From Larix kaempferi (lineage: Eukaryota > Streptophyta > Pinopsida > Pinales > Pinaceae): a DNA stretch of 64,000 nucleotides. The DNA lies in assembly GCA_027924585.1 (NCBI GenBank), contig BSBM01000637.1:5208001-5272000 (forward strand), read 5' to 3'. The notes below the pieces were generated by a model. The model made no database searches. It was given only the letters and a program-made list of their open reading frames with translations, and had not been told where the DNA came from. This document shows, in pieces, positions 10,692-22,595 of this stretch. Every line of letters begins with the position of its first letter. Position 1 is the first letter of the stretch. The translations under genes and the position numbers were made by a program.

Positions 10692-10893
10692 GTCACGTGA
10701 AAAATGACCATTAATTTGCTACCAATGATCTCCAACTCAAACGTGGTAATTTATATGCATATTTTGGTCATTTTTTTGGTCACATGATAAATGACCGCTA
10801 ATTTGCTACCAGTGGTCACCAACTCAAAAGTTGTCATTTATATGCCGATTTTGGTCGTTTTTTTGGTCATTTATCTCTCATTTTGTACTAGTG
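10692..10893 (-). mobile_element. CACTA-like transposon terminus with 87-bp subterminal repeats
   Basis: On the minus strand, starting at 10893, the sequence reads CACTAGTACAAAATGAG, resembling the terminal inverted repeats of plant CACTA (En/Spm) elements. Just inside lie two direct copies of an 87-bp unit (10692-10778 and 10779-10865), each with GACCAAAA-type words, and a third partial start at 10866. Subterminal repeats of this kind are where CACTA transposases bind. The element would extend leftward, over the 8751-10684 ORF. I did not find the opposite terminus in the window, so it is truncated or its other end is mutated. Confidence 0.55.
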
Positions 10894-11399
10894 CATCAAC
10901 CAGAAGAAGAATACATCAACTAGAATCAGAATACATCAACTGGACCTGAACACATCAATCAGAATACATCAACCAAAAGAAAAATACATAAATTAGAATA
11001 CATCAACCTGAACACATCAATTAGAATACATCAATCAGAAGCAAAATACATCAACCAGAATACATCAACCATAATACTTCAATCATAATACATCACTCAA
11101 ATTTATGATACATCAATTAGAATACATCAATCGGAATACATAAATCAAATCGGGATACATCAATTAGAATACATGAATCAAATTACATTCATATTTAACA
11201 ATCACATCTATCCCACATCTCATAAACATCGATTACTTTCTCAATAACATCACCCAAGCACATCAATCATAGCAATATCAACTAATGACGACAATAACAA
11301 CCAATATAAACCATATGAATAACAGTACCATTCATATATCATCCACTCAACATCAACCATCATTCATCAATCATGCACAAAACAATCATAACAACCAAT
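10894..11399 (+). repeat. 14-bp tandem repeat, unit near CATCAAYYAGAATA
   Basis: About twenty degenerate copies of CATCAACCAGAATA, some with inserts such as GAAGAA, run from 10894 to about 11190 and fade into CATCAACCAT-like text up to 11399. The same style resumes at 24448 beyond chromovirus A, which shows that A inserted into it. Confidence 0.7.
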
Positions 11400-11404
11400 A
11401 ATAG

Positions 11405-13174
11405 TGTAATGTCTCCATTCAAATAATTGTATAGCACACAATCCCTATCAATCCTACCAAGTTCCCTAGGTTGAATGGGTACATTGGGAATTGTAATAAG
11501 GGAGAAATGGAATAATGTTTATACATTAGCATAGTCCAAGTATTTAATAAATAAGTTGAATAAATGAATCCAAGAGGAATTATAGGTGGCAAATGGTTTT
11601 GAGGACATTTGGAGGATGTGGGACCCACACTAGCTTGGTTTCTCACTGCCACATGGAAAATCGCACTTGCCATTTCGAATCCATGGGAAGGAAAACACTA
11701 TTGGGTGAGTTGGTAAGGCATACAAATGGAATTGAGCATCTTAGGTCGAAATGGGATGGAATAGTAACCTCCATGGAAGAAGAAGAGTCAAATTGGAGAC
11801 TAGTGGAAACTTGGGCTAGATTCCCTAGTCTTATGACAACAATGATGAAGCATCTATGACATATATGACAAAATTCAGATCTGAATTCTGACATCTTCCC
11901 ATTATGACATGTCAGCCCCAAAAATAGGCTCAAGGAAGGCGCTCATGGAGTTGGGGGAATCCAAAGAGACTCCTACTCGAATTTGGGAGAAGATGGAGGG
12001 TTGGAAACTAGGAGACAAGTGGCAAATGTGGAATATTTCCTAAGTGGAAATATCTAGAAGCTAAGGAGAGGATTTCGACCCTTAGAAGGATAATGTTGGT
12101 TACAAAATGTAGAAATGAAGTATGATAATGGCTTTTTATGATTTGAGAAAAATTACATTTGTGAAGAGAGAGCTAGTGGATGACTAGTTTCTTGCCTTAG
12201 CCAATTTCGAAGGTGAAAGATTCCCATCCAAGTTGGTGTTTGGAGAGGCCACGCAGGTATTTCATGGTGCTTTAATGGAGTTTGTATTTTTAGGTAGCAG
12301 CTACAGGAAGGTTCATGGTTTTGTTTAGTGCAGCACTTTCTCTCCACCATTTCTAGTTTTGAAGGCATATTCATGCTCCTTGAGGGATTGCGCTTTGGGT
12401 GAGCACTTGTACTCATTGGGAGAGATTAATATAATATATTTATGATTTTAATATATTCATATCCTCTTTTATTCATATTTAGAAAGTCTCAGTTCGAAAT
12501 ACCCACTGATTGTATGCAAAAATGTTGATTAATGAGCAAACAATGTTCATTTCCCCACTACATTGATGTATAGCATGGTAATGCTAATTATTTTGAATGA
12601 ATGGATTATTATTTGATACATTTATTATTAATAGACTGCCATGGATGTATTTTACAAGTTTAATTTACTTTACTTGAGCATTTAAAGTATTTTTACTCAG
12701 TTTAATTGCATTGGGAGAAGAAATAGTGCCATTTCCCCAAGGGTCGAATTGATGATTTTTGCAGCTGAATGGGAGAGGGTTGGAATAGAGATAACAATAA
12801 ATTAATGATGAAAATGAGAAATTAATAACATCCTTAATACATCCCATACCTCTCTTCATATACTCGAAGGATTTTGGAAGCATTTGGGAGGCCATTTTCA
12901 TTGTTTACCCAGGGGGGATTTGATGCATAAATTGCTAGTTAAAATACCATACATTGACCAGAATACAAATCAAATTTGCACAAGTATTTTGAGGATTATA
13001 AATCATACCTGAACTTAATATTGAAGTCTAAATATCATTCATACACCCTTACAGAATATTTGGGAGCATTTGGGTTAATTTGGAGGCCAAAACAGTAAAA
13101 CTAGTCAAAGTTCAAATTGGGGAAAAATTGGAAAATTGGGAATTTTCATAAATTTTTTAAAAAGGGACATTACA
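11405..13174 (+). repeat. 5' LTR of element A
   Basis: It begins TGTAATGTCTCC and ends GGGACATTACA, 2 bp before the primer-binding site. The full length is 1770 bp. The matching 3' copy is in two pieces at 17977-18417 and 23115-24442. Short ORFs across it recur in both LTRs by homology and are not genes. Confidence 0.95.
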
Positions 13175-13176
13175 AG

Positions 13177-13188
13177 TGGTATCAGAGC
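13177..13188 (+). other. Primer-binding site of element A (initiator tRNA-Met)
   Basis: TGGTATCAGAGC lies two bases after the LTR end. This is the usual plant primer-binding site complementary to the 3' end of initiator tRNA-Met. Confidence 0.92.
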
Positions 13189-13204
13189 ATGGTATTGGAA
13201 CCTG

Positions 13205-16120
13205 ATGGTATTAACAAGAATCCAAACAAATAAACCACCACCCTTTGAACCAGTAGTTGAGGAAGTTTTGGTTGAAGAAGAGATAGTAGGAGAAAAAAAG
13301 ATTTTTTCTAAAATAATGGGTAGAGAGAAGGATGAAGAATTAAGACAGCAGGAGAAACTTATTGCAACCTTAAAACCATGTTTCTCTAAAATTTCCACTA
13401 GCATGGACAGAATGGGTAACAAAATTATGCAAGGATTGGAATTGTTGATCAGCCAACTTGGAAGCAAAGGGGTGATAGGAGATAACAGTGGTTCACACTT
13501 AGGGGAAAATATAAAAGGGAGTGATCATATCTTTTCAAGCACGGGACCACATAATAGACCTGATGAATTCCAAAGCATACAAAGGCATACTGAACCTAAA
13601 TGTCTCGTACCCGAACAAGAGCCTTACATTCATATGGATAGTATTAAACTAGCAATTGATTGGAATGGGTTGAGCGAAGACTGTAAAAGAGGTTTACCAT
13701 TCAGTGACTATATTGATGCTATACATAAAATGAAAAGGAGCGAAGACAATAGGAGTCCATTCCAAAACAAAGAATTAAATAGTGTTATTGGAAAAATGTC
13801 ACTTCCTACTTTTGATGGTTCTTCTCAAAATTCTGCTAACACTTGGGTGCAAAAATTGGATGTGTATTTTCAGTTGAATCCTATGCTGGAAGAGGATGCA
13901 TTAAAAATGGCCATTTTGCATTTGGAAGGAGATGCCAATGAATGGTGGTTTAATGGGATGAAAAACTTGGGTCATAATCATGTTAAAACATATGGGGAAT
14001 TTTTTGATAGGCTACTAGAAAGATTTGAACAAAAAGATCCAGAATTGCCTTTCAAGGAACTAGCTCAATTGAAGCAAACTAGGACCCCTACTGAATATAT
14101 GTTGGACTTTCAAAAACTATCAGTTAAGGTGGCTGATGTCTCTATGGGAAGGTTAGTATTGCTGTTCACTGAAGGTTTGGTTGAACCCTTAAAAGGTTTG
14201 GTCAAAGCCCAGAATCCAACTACGTTAAAAGATGCAATGAGCTTGACTAGAGATCTCCAAAATGTGCTCCCTAGAACAAGATTTCCTCCCAAGCCTAGCT
14301 AGAAATTTGAAAAGAAACCTTGGAAAAGGGGTGGATATGATCAGAAAACTTGGAAAAGAGAGTCATTTGAAAGGAGTTAAAAAGAATGACTAAATAAGGA
14401 TGAAGTTCAAAAAAAGAAACTATGCTTCACATGCTTCCAACCATGGACACCAGGGCACAAATGTCCTAAATGAAAGGCTCAATACATAGAAGTATTTTCT
14501 GATAATGAGGGGTAAGATGGGGGCATGGATGAAGATGGACATATTTCAGATCAAGAAGAGGCATATGAGATAGCAATAGAAGAGGAAAGACAAGAGGAAA
14601 ATCAACCTTCACCGGACAAAGCAATAATGGTAATACTTTCAGAAGTACCTCGCTATCATATTATCTGATGCAAGGGTGTGGTACAAGGACAAAGGAATTC
14701 AGTTTTGGTATATGGAGGAGCCACCCATAACTTCATTGATGCAGAGATGGTGGAGAAAATAAATATACCTATTGAACCATTTGATGGCTTCACGGTGATC
14801 ATTCCCTATCACAACACAATGCAATGCAAAACATGGGTTCCAAAGATGCAAGTCACCATAGGTAACTATACTTTTGTTGATAGTTTTTATGTGGTTGATG
14901 TTGCTGATACTAATGTGGTTTTGGGAGTGCAATGGATGTATTCAATAGGAGAGAATACAGTAAATTATCAAATTCCTGAAATAAAATTCCAAGCTTCAAA
15001 AGGGGTACAAAGAGTTGTGAGAGGGAAACACACTTATCCAAATCAAGTAGTGACTTGCAATAGTATGAGATCTATATTGAGACATGGGGACATATAATGG
15101 GATGATGAATGTCATATTACATATCCCAAGCCAAATATAAAGATTGTTGAACACCCAAAGGAGATAGAGAGACTTTTGCAAAAATATGAAAAAAAATTTA
15201 GAGACCTTCCACATGGTAGACCATCGGATAGGGGGATTGAGCACAACATTATTTTGGAGGAGGGTACGTCACCCATTCAGATAGCACGTTATATACATCC
15301 TAAAAATTTCAGATATGATATTGAAAAATCCATCCAAGAACTTGTAGATTTGGGACTCATTAGACCAAGCTCTGGCCCTTATGCTTCTTCAGTAGTGCTA
15401 GTGAAGAAAAAAGATGGAACATTGAGAATGTGCATAGATTTTAGATCCTTGAACAAAAAGACTATCAAGAATAGGTATCATATTCCTAGGATTGATGAGC
15501 TCATGGATGAGCTACATGGGGCCAAATACTTCTCCAAAATTGACCTTAGATCAGGGTATCATCAAATTCAAATAAAAGATGAAGATATTCAAAAGACCGC
15601 TTTTCGATGTCATTATGGTCACTTTGAATTTCTTGTTATGCCTTTTGGGTTAACTAATGCTCCAGCCACATTTCAAGCATGCATGAATAGGATATTTTGC
15701 AAGCAACTAAGAAGGTTTTTTTTGGTTTTCTTTGATGACATTCTCATTTACAGTAAAACATGGGAAGATCATTTGTAGCAATTAGAGATTGTGTTGAAAG
15801 TTTTGCAAGAAGAGTCCTTATTTTCTAAGTTGTCAAAGTGTGAATTTGGGATGAAGGAGTTACTGTATCTTGGGCACATTATTGGGAAAGAAGGAGTGAA
15901 GATACACATGGAAAAAATCAGGGCTATCTTAGAATGGCCATCACCCAAAAATATTACCAAATTGAGAGGATTTATTGGCATATGCACCTACTACAGAAAA
16001 TTTGTGAAGGGATTCTCCAAGTTTACTTCTCCACACACTGATTTGACTAAGAATGATGCTTTCAAGTGGGATGAAGAGGCTGAAAAAGGCCTTCCAAATG
16101 ATGAAAGAGGAAATGAGTAG
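13205..16120 (+). pseudogene. gag-pol: Element A Gag-protease-RT, in-frame stops
   Basis: I place the start at ATG 13205 (MVLTRIQTNKPPP); the longer open frame reaches back into the LTR without an ATG. Gag is open to TAG 14300-14302 and has the capsid pattern (MSLPTFDGSSQNSANTWVQK, LEGDANEWWFNGM). A zinc knuckle of type CFTCFQPWTPGHKC follows at about 14420-14465, with nearby stops. The protease reads VLVYGGATHNFID at about 14705: the catalytic Asp expected before GG is Tyr. RT occupies about 15300-15780 with [42 protein letters not shown] and [14 protein letters not shown] follows at 15776-15778 and the frame then covers the thumb and connection. It is homologous to chromovirus Pol and non-functional. 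Confidence 0.93.
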
Positions 16121-16763
16121 TTGTCCCATACTTGCACTTCTTGATTTTACTAAACCTTTTGTTATGGAATGTGATGCTTCAGGTGGAGGAATAGGGGCTG
16201 TCCTAAAGTAAGGCCAACACCCCATAGCCTTTGAGAGAATAAATTTGTAGTCTCATGAAAAAATTTACTCCATCTATGATAAAGAAATGTTGGCCATTAT
16301 GCATGCATTAGACAAATTCAGACAATACTTGGTGGGTAGCAAGTTTGTGCTGAAAACTGACCACAGTAGTCTAAGACATTTTCTCACCCAAAAAGATCTA
16401 AATGAAAGGCAACAAAAGTGGGTAAGCAAAATCCAAGCTTATGATTTTGATATTGAATATGTCAAGGGAAAGAATAATATAGTAGCATATCCTTTGTCAA
16501 GAATACCTTTTTTTTCTCTTATGGACATTGACAAGGATTGGAAAAACATGCTACTAGTTGAATATGCTAAAGACAAATTTGCTTGTGATGTGTTGGATAG
16601 AATCAGAGGGGATGATAACTATAGGATTTTGAATGGGATGATATATTATAAAGGCAGAATTTATTTAGTTCAAAACTCAAATATCAAGTACCAAATTTTG
16701 CAAGAAGCACATGATTCCCCACTAGCAGGCCATCCGGGGATCTTCAAAATTATAGACAGTTGA
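16084..16763 (+). pseudogene. pol: Element A RNase H and start of integrase (second frame)
   Basis: After a single-base frameshift in the A-run near 16083 the reading continues in another frame: FTKPFVMECDASGGGIGAVL, then two stops (about 16210 and 16248), then MLAIMHALDKFRQYLVGSKF, LKTDHSSLRHFL and VKGKNNIVAYPLSR, which is RNase H. A typical chromovirus would read VADALSR where this copy has VAYPLSR. The segment ends with the first part of the integrase zinc-binding domain (HDSPLAGHPGIFK) and runs into a stop at 16761 caused by the next frameshift. Confidence 0.9.
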
Positions 16764-17892
16764 GGCAAAGGTTTTTTGGAAAGGGTTGAAGGAAGATGTT
16801 CATAAATATGTGAATGAATTCAAAGTATGTCAACAAAAAAAATCAGAACTCACATGTCCAACTAGGCTATTACAACCATTTCCCATTCCAGAGCAAAAAT
16901 GGGACAGTATCTCCATGGATTTCATCACCGGTTTGCCAAAATATTTGGGTAAGGATTGCATTTATGTGGTAGTGGATAGGTTGAAAAAATTTGCTCATTT
17001 ATTTGCTGTTACATCATCTTTTAGTGCTACACAAGTGGCTGATATTTTTTTCAAAGAAATCTTCAGATTGCATGGGATCCCCAAGAGCATTGTCAGTGAT
17101 AGAGATAGTAGATTCATGGGTTCCTTTTGGAAAGAACATTTTAGGTTGGTGGGCACTCAATTGACTCCAAGTACCAGCTATCATCCAAAAACTAATGGAA
17201 AAACAGAGAGGGTGAATAAATGGTTGGAAGGGTACCTAAGAAACTATGTGGGAGGGTAGCAAAAAACATGGGCAAAATGGCTACACTTGGGTGAGTTTTG
17301 CTACAACACCACTTATCATATGTCAATAGGGATGTCTCCTTTCAAAGCATTATATGGTAACTATGATGCACTCACATTTGTTGAAATCGTATTTGGTGAT
17401 AGTAGAGCCCCAAAGGCTAAAGATTAGGTGGAAGAAAGCCAAGATATTTTAAAGCTCTTGAAAGACAATTTTCAAGTTGCTCAAAATCAGCAAAAACAAT
17501 ATGCTGATAGACATAGAGAAGAAAGAACCTTTCAGGTAAATGATTTGGTACAGTTATGGTTGCAGCCATATAAGAAAACATCTCTAAAAAAGAATGGAGT
17601 AGAAAAATTAAAACCAAGGTACTATGGCCCATACAAGGTAGTGCGGAAGATTGGAGAGGTAGCATATGAACTAGAACTTCCGGAAGGGAGTAAAATCCAT
17701 AATGTATTTCATGTTTCTTATCTCAAGAAATCCATTGGTCAGCAAATCATCACTTCAGAAATTCTTCCTCCCTTGGATGATGAAGGTCAACTCACACTTA
17801 TTCCGGAAAAAGATTTTGAAGACACGGGAAAGGAGGTTGAGGAGCAGAATTATCAAAGAATATTTAGTACAATCGAAGGACCTGCCAAATGA
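16755..17892 (+). pseudogene. pol: Element A integrase (third frame)
   Basis: The third frame resumes within the zinc-binding domain. EFKVCQQKK retains one of the expected pair of Cys residues; the first is Phe. The catalytic core shows SMDFITGLPKYLGKD (first Asp), SIVSDRDSRFMGSFW (second Asp) and TNGKTERVNK (Glu), the D,D-35-E arrangement. TAG stops lie at 17257 and 17425. The C-terminal GPY/F module is clear: LKPRYYGPYKVVRKIGEVAY followed by HNVFHVSYLKK. Integrase inserts element cDNA into nuclear DNA. Stops and the lost Cys make this copy inactive. Confidence 0.92.
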
Positions 17893-17964
17893 AGATGCCA
17901 CATGGGAAGAGGAGAAGATTTTTCAGCATCCTAATTTGCAATTGCTTGAGGACAAGAAATCTTG
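17810..17964 (+). pseudogene. Element A chromodomain remnant
   Basis: Past a frameshift near 17825, the frame beginning before RRLRSRIIKEYLVQ and continuing PNEDATWEEEKIF then HPNLQLLEDKK matches the second half of the chromodomain at the C-terminus of chromovirus integrases. The expected aromatic residue in WKDLP-type text is Ser here (QSKDLP). The domain normally steers insertion to heterochromatin by reading histone marks. It ends at the polypurine tract. Confidence 0.8.
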
Positions 17965-17976
17965 GGTGGGGAGGAC
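17965..17976 (+). other. Polypurine tract of element A
   Basis: GGGTGGGGAGGAC directly precedes the 3' LTR start TGTAATGTCC at 17977. It primes plus-strand DNA synthesis in LTR elements. Confidence 0.85.
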
Positions 17977-18417
17977 TGTAATGTCCCCATTCAAATAATT
18001 GTATAGCAGACAATCCCCATCAATCCTACCAAGTTCCCTAGGTTGAATGGGTACATTGGGAATTGTAATAAGGGAGAAAACACATAATGTTTATACCTTA
18101 GAATAGTCCAAGTATTTAATAAATAAGTTGAATAAATGAATCCAAGAGGAATTATAGGTGGAAAATGGTTTTGAGGACATTTGGAGGATGTGGGACCCAC
18201 ACTAGCTTGGTTTCTCACTGCCACATGGAAAATCTCACTTGCCATTTCGAATCCATGGGAAGGAAAACATTATTGGGTGAGTTGGTAAGGCATACACATG
18301 GAATTGAGCATATTAGGTCGAAATGGGATGGAATAGTAATCTCCATGGAAGAGGAAGAGTCAAATTGGAGACTAGTGGACACTTGGGCTAGATTCCCTAG
18401 TCTTATGACAACAATGA
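17977..18417 (+). repeat. 3' LTR of element A, first part
   Basis: It matches the first 441 bp of the 5' LTR and stops at AATGA (18413-18417), the target duplicated on insertion of element B. Confidence 0.95.
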
Positions 18418-19020
18418 TGTTACGAACCGTTACACCAAAACCCTGAGGTATTAGTGAAGGCCGTCCACTAGGATCTTATCATCCCACCACGCTCCGTAGT
18501 CCAGACTCTGGGCTGGATGTGCGCCCGTATAGTGGTATCCCCTTTGAGTCGTACGAGCCCCGGGCGAACACTACAATGCCAACGTTGCCACCCACTCTGT
18601 GACTCGAACCTGGGTGGAGGCTCTGATACCAGATGTGATGAACCTGCAATAATTAATTAATGCAAATACACAAGATATCAGAAATAATAGAACTCAGAAT
18701 CACTTTTATATTGATCATGGGCCACTTCGAGGGGGCAAACTCCTTTGAGCAAGCTCAATACAATTAACTTTATGGTGCCTTCAATGACCTCAACACACAC
18801 TTATATACTAAGTCTATGCCCAATACTATGAGTCAAAACCATGGGACATATAATACTACGGGACGACTTACAAAGCATATGCGTCCAATACTATCGGTCA
18901 ATACTATGGGCTAATATAAACTACAGATCAACAAATACTACGGGACGACTTACAAAGCATATGCGTACAACAACAATATACTAACATAGTAAAGAGAAGG
19001 GTTGACATAGGTTCCTAACA
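18418..19020 (-). repeat. 3' LTR of element B, with an 89-bp internal duplication
   Basis: It is 603 bp against 514 bp for the 5' LTR. The extra 89 bp is a second, slightly changed copy of the ATACTACGGGACGACTTAC block at about 18850-18965. LTRs are made identical at insertion, so the duplication probably arose afterwards. Confidence 0.92.
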
Positions 19021-19035
19021 TCCCCTCTCCCTTAG
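19021..19035 (-). other. Polypurine tract of element B
   Basis: On the minus strand CTAAGGGAGAGGGGA directly precedes the 3' LTR start TGTTAGGAACC. Confidence 0.88.
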
Positions 19036-21563
19036 AAAAAGCTTTGTCCTCAAAGCTTTGGTTGGAAAAATTGCTGCTGAATCTGAAGGAGTGGTTCCCC
19101 AGTAGCATCCTCGAGTTGCATTTCGGGCCACTAACGCCTTTGGAGTGTCAAGGAGGATTGCTTGGAAGGTTGTAGATGAAGAAGAACCCTGTCAGCTGTG
19201 TGGAAAATGGGCTCAGAACGGTGTTGATCGACTTGTTGTTTCAGGTGAATTTTGGCCATGTGAAGATTGTCCTACAGAATGAGAAGAATCTAATCGTGGT
19301 TTCGAAGAAACGAGTCAATTTCCTGAACTGGGGAGCTGCTAAGGGTGTATGGAAGAAGAAATGGCGGTGTTTTTCCATAAACTGTTTCATATGGTGTCCT
19401 TTGAGATGTGGTATTGTACCACCAGAGCGTTTCTAGGAAATCCATAGAAATAGTTGGCCAAAGTTGTGTAGGGATGGGAAAGGGTTTGAGCAATCCCAAA
19501 AGGAATGTCATTTCCCCCTTGTTGACTTGGAAAGTATCATCGTCAGCCACCATCTGTTGATTTGTCATTTTTAGTCCCAGCCAAAAGAAGTTACATTGTT
19601 CCCAGTCATACATTTTGCAGAACCCAGATTGCCCTGTTGATGAAGAAGCATGGAGTTCATAGAAGAGATAGCCCTGTTGAACATATTGCAACCAATTTGG
19701 AACGAGCAGAGATAGAGCTGTAAGAGAAACTGGGTCATCAATTGTGCGAGAAGGAGAATCTTCCACCATATTGTCCTTACCCTTCTTGTAAGTGATCACA
19801 TAGGGATAACCCATGAGTTGGATAACCCATTTCATGTGTATTGGGGAGGAGACCCATTGTTCCAGAAAATTTTCCAAACTCCGGAGATCAGTCTTGATGC
19901 AGAAATAAGTCCCTAATAGGTATGGCTGCCACTTCTGTACTGCATGCAAAATAGCCATCATTTCCTGCTGAGAGGTAGATGTGGCTACATTCTTACCGGA
20001 AAGGTCGCTTGAAGGAAGCAAGCGCATTGGTTCAACAAAGATACCTACATATCTATCCAAGGAAGTAGTGGAGACTGTTGATGGGTGCATCTGAATGGAA
20101 TTGAGCTGAGCGATGACACCATGTGAATTCTTCTTAAGGATTTTTTCCAGGCGATGTGAACTGATGATGCAGAGAGACCCTGGTTGTAAGCCCATAAATT
20201 TGTGCTGTGCCCCATTGACTTTAAACTGCATCCAAAGTTCAGCAAAATCCCATAAGATGGGGCCAAGTGTGTGTAACCATTGAACGCCCAAAACCACATC
20301 ACATCCGCCTAAGGACAAGGCAAACATGTCAGAGCATAGGTTATAATCTTCCATAGAGATACGCACATTGTGACACTTCCCCTTGTAAGGTAAGGTGCCC
20401 CCATTGGCAACCATGACTTCAAAGTTGGAGCAAGGATGGACAAAACAATCAGCCTATTTGGCAATCCAACGGTCAATGAAGTTATGAGTGCTACCAGAAT
20501 CAATGAGTATGGTAAGAGGGAGATTCTTGAAGTATCCCCTGACCCGCATTGTTTGTGGGGTGGTGACACCGGTTACAGCATGGAGAGAGATCTCGGGTGG
20601 GTCGTCCTGAGATGGGGTGTCAATAGGTGGGTGTTGAATGTCGACATGATCATCTACTGTATATGTAGCTTCTTCACCAAGTTCTAAGGCAGGCGGAGAA
20701 TCCATATCCAAGAGATAGAGCTTTTGTTGAACACATCTATGTCCCCGAGTGAATTTCTCATCACAATTATAGCAAAGCCCTTTTTCTCGGCGTGCCTGCA
20801 TTTCTATTTTAGAGAAATGATTGATAGGAGTTGGTTGAGGAGCAGGCGTGATGGGAGGTCGTTGGGAACCCATATTTCTGAAGGGAACCAAGGTGGGTTT
20901 GGAGCGTTGTTGAGCTATGATCTTAGCCTCTGCCAGCTTAGCCAACCCTAGGACTTCCATCATTGTGTTGGGACAAAACATTTTGACCTCTGAGCAGATT
21001 TCATCCTTGAGACCACTGATAAAACAACTCCTGTAGAATTCATCAGACAATCCATCTGTGTGATTAGCTAGTTTCTCAAATTCCGTCTGATACTCTCTCA
21101 CTGTGCCAGTTTGGTGAAGTTTAGTGAGTGCTCCTGTGAAGTCGTCAAAAGCACTAGGACCAAATCGTGGAAAAATGAGTTGGCAAAAATGTGTCCAGTT
21201 TGGCTCGGGATGAGCTTTAATGTACCAACGGTACCATTGAAGGGCTTCCTGTTCCAAATGAAAGGATGCTAGTGGAACTTTCTGAACATCAAAAGTATTA
21301 TGCAGATTGAAATATTGTTCTGCTCGGTATATCAATCCCGCCGGATCAGTACCATTGAAGCGAGGAAAATCAAGCTTCGGCACATGAAACTTGCTAGAAG
21401 AAGAGAACCTGGTGGCTGCAAAAGATTCTGGTTGTCTGGTATTGTTCATGGCTGAATGCTGAAGATGGAGGTTGAGAAATTTTTCATCCAGATCTTGGAT
21501 TTTGGTTTGGATGGCTGCAAGTGCTTCCTTCATGGTGTGTGCTCCTGCACGGGTGAAAACCAT
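19032..21563 (-). pseudogene. gag-pol: Element B shortened Gag-PR-RNase H-integrase polyprotein, one continuous frame
   Basis: From ATG 21563 (MVFTRAGAHTMKEALAAIQ) one minus-strand frame of 844 codons reaches the polypurine tract. Stops are TAG at 20454, 19290, 19272 and 19131, TGA 19050 and the final TAA 19032. Gag capsid is followed by a zinc knuckle CYNCDEKFTRGHRC (20733-20774), then protease with an intact ILIDSGSTHNFID, the protease-RT linker (VVLGVQWLHTLGPILWDF) and then directly RNase H (SQQEMMAILHAVQKWQPYLL, KKGKDNMVEDSPSR). The whole RT palm is absent. The zinc-binding part of integrase has lost its His and Cys ligands. The core keeps only ISMDF before jumping to WWYNTTSQRTPYE, and the tail keeps pieces of the C-terminal domain and the chromodomain end (EDATGEPLLQIQQQF). 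All these deletions preserve the frame. Confidence 0.9.
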
Positions 21564-22581
21564 AACCAGGTTTTTTTTTTTTTTTTTTTTGGTGGAATGG
21601 GTAGAAAAACACAAACAGAAGCTGATTTAGTAAAGGGAAATTTGGATTGGGGAAACAATCTGATGGGTAATTGGGGTTTGACTAGATTTTGGACACCGTC
21701 GAAAGGATAAGAAAGAAAAAAGATGGATTTCAGAAGCGGGGTGATAGAATGAGAAAATTTGGCAGAGATTTCAAAAGCGGGGGATTTCAAAAGCAGAATT
21801 CAGAAAGGAACTATGTGGTAAAATTTGAAGGTGATTGGGTGAAATCTGAGGAAATTATGGCAAACCCTAAAAATAGACAAATGTGGGATTTCAGGCTTTG
21901 GGAAGGGGAATTGGGGATAGGGTCCTCATGAATGAAAGATGCAGAATGGGATGACAGGGGTTCCCTGAAAATTTCAAGGGAAACACAGTGGAAGGGTTCA
22001 AAAATGGATGATAGGTTTTTTTTTTGTTTTTTTTTTTCAGAAATGGATCGGCAACAGCGGCGCAACGGCGCGGAAGGGTTAAAAAATGGCTGGATCTGAA
22101 ATGGCGACTGGATATGGAACGAATTTCAGAATAGATCTGAAACGACTGGATCTGGAGCGGAAGTGATCGACAACAGTTCAACTGAAAATAGATATGGACC
22201 CCAGGTATGTACGGCTTCCTAACAGTTCAGGTGTTTCACTCGGCCACCAATGCTGTCTGACGGCTTGCGTATTGGGGTAGTACCCCTCACTCCACGGCTT
22301 AGGTAAAACTGATGACTGCTTTGCTACAAATGACAGCTCTTGGTTTACCTCACGGGTGGGAACTAGTCAATCAGGTAGGGGTCGTTGCCCTTTTCGCTGG
22401 CAGGTCCTCTCAATGGGATAGCTACTTTGGGGTTCCTGTGGTACTCCTCACAATGAGTTTTAGGGCTTATGCCCAAGTACTTCCCACAGTTAAGCGGATA
22501 GGGATTATTCCCAAATCCGAAGCTGCAACAGATGCGAAAAAAAAAATTGGCAGAAATTCCACCCAACGAGCCCAAGAAAGT
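21564..22581 (-). other. Leader region of element B
   Basis: No ORF is supported between the primer-binding site and gag. It contains a 20-base T run (21571-21590 on the plus strand) immediately upstream of the gag start, and repeated GGATCTGGA/GAAATGG-type words at about 22030-22170. Codons of poly-Lys read through the T run belong to the leader, not to Gag. Confidence 0.6.
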
Positions 22582-22593
22582 GCTCTAATACCA
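22582..22593 (-). other. Primer-binding site of element B
   Basis: Minus-strand TGGTATTAGAGC stands 2 bp after the 5' LTR end. It differs by one C-to-T change from the usual initiator-Met site TGGTATCAGAGC. Confidence 0.88.
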
Positions 22594-22595
22594 GA

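Noticed and set aside
11419-11933. Paired ORFs at 11419-11933 that recur at 17991-18446
   Set aside because: They recur because both lie in the LTRs of element A; no protein features.
21530-21790. ORFs with runs of Lys near 21.6 and 22.0 kb
   Set aside because: They are translations of T runs in the leader of element B, and the longer frame starts without an ATG.
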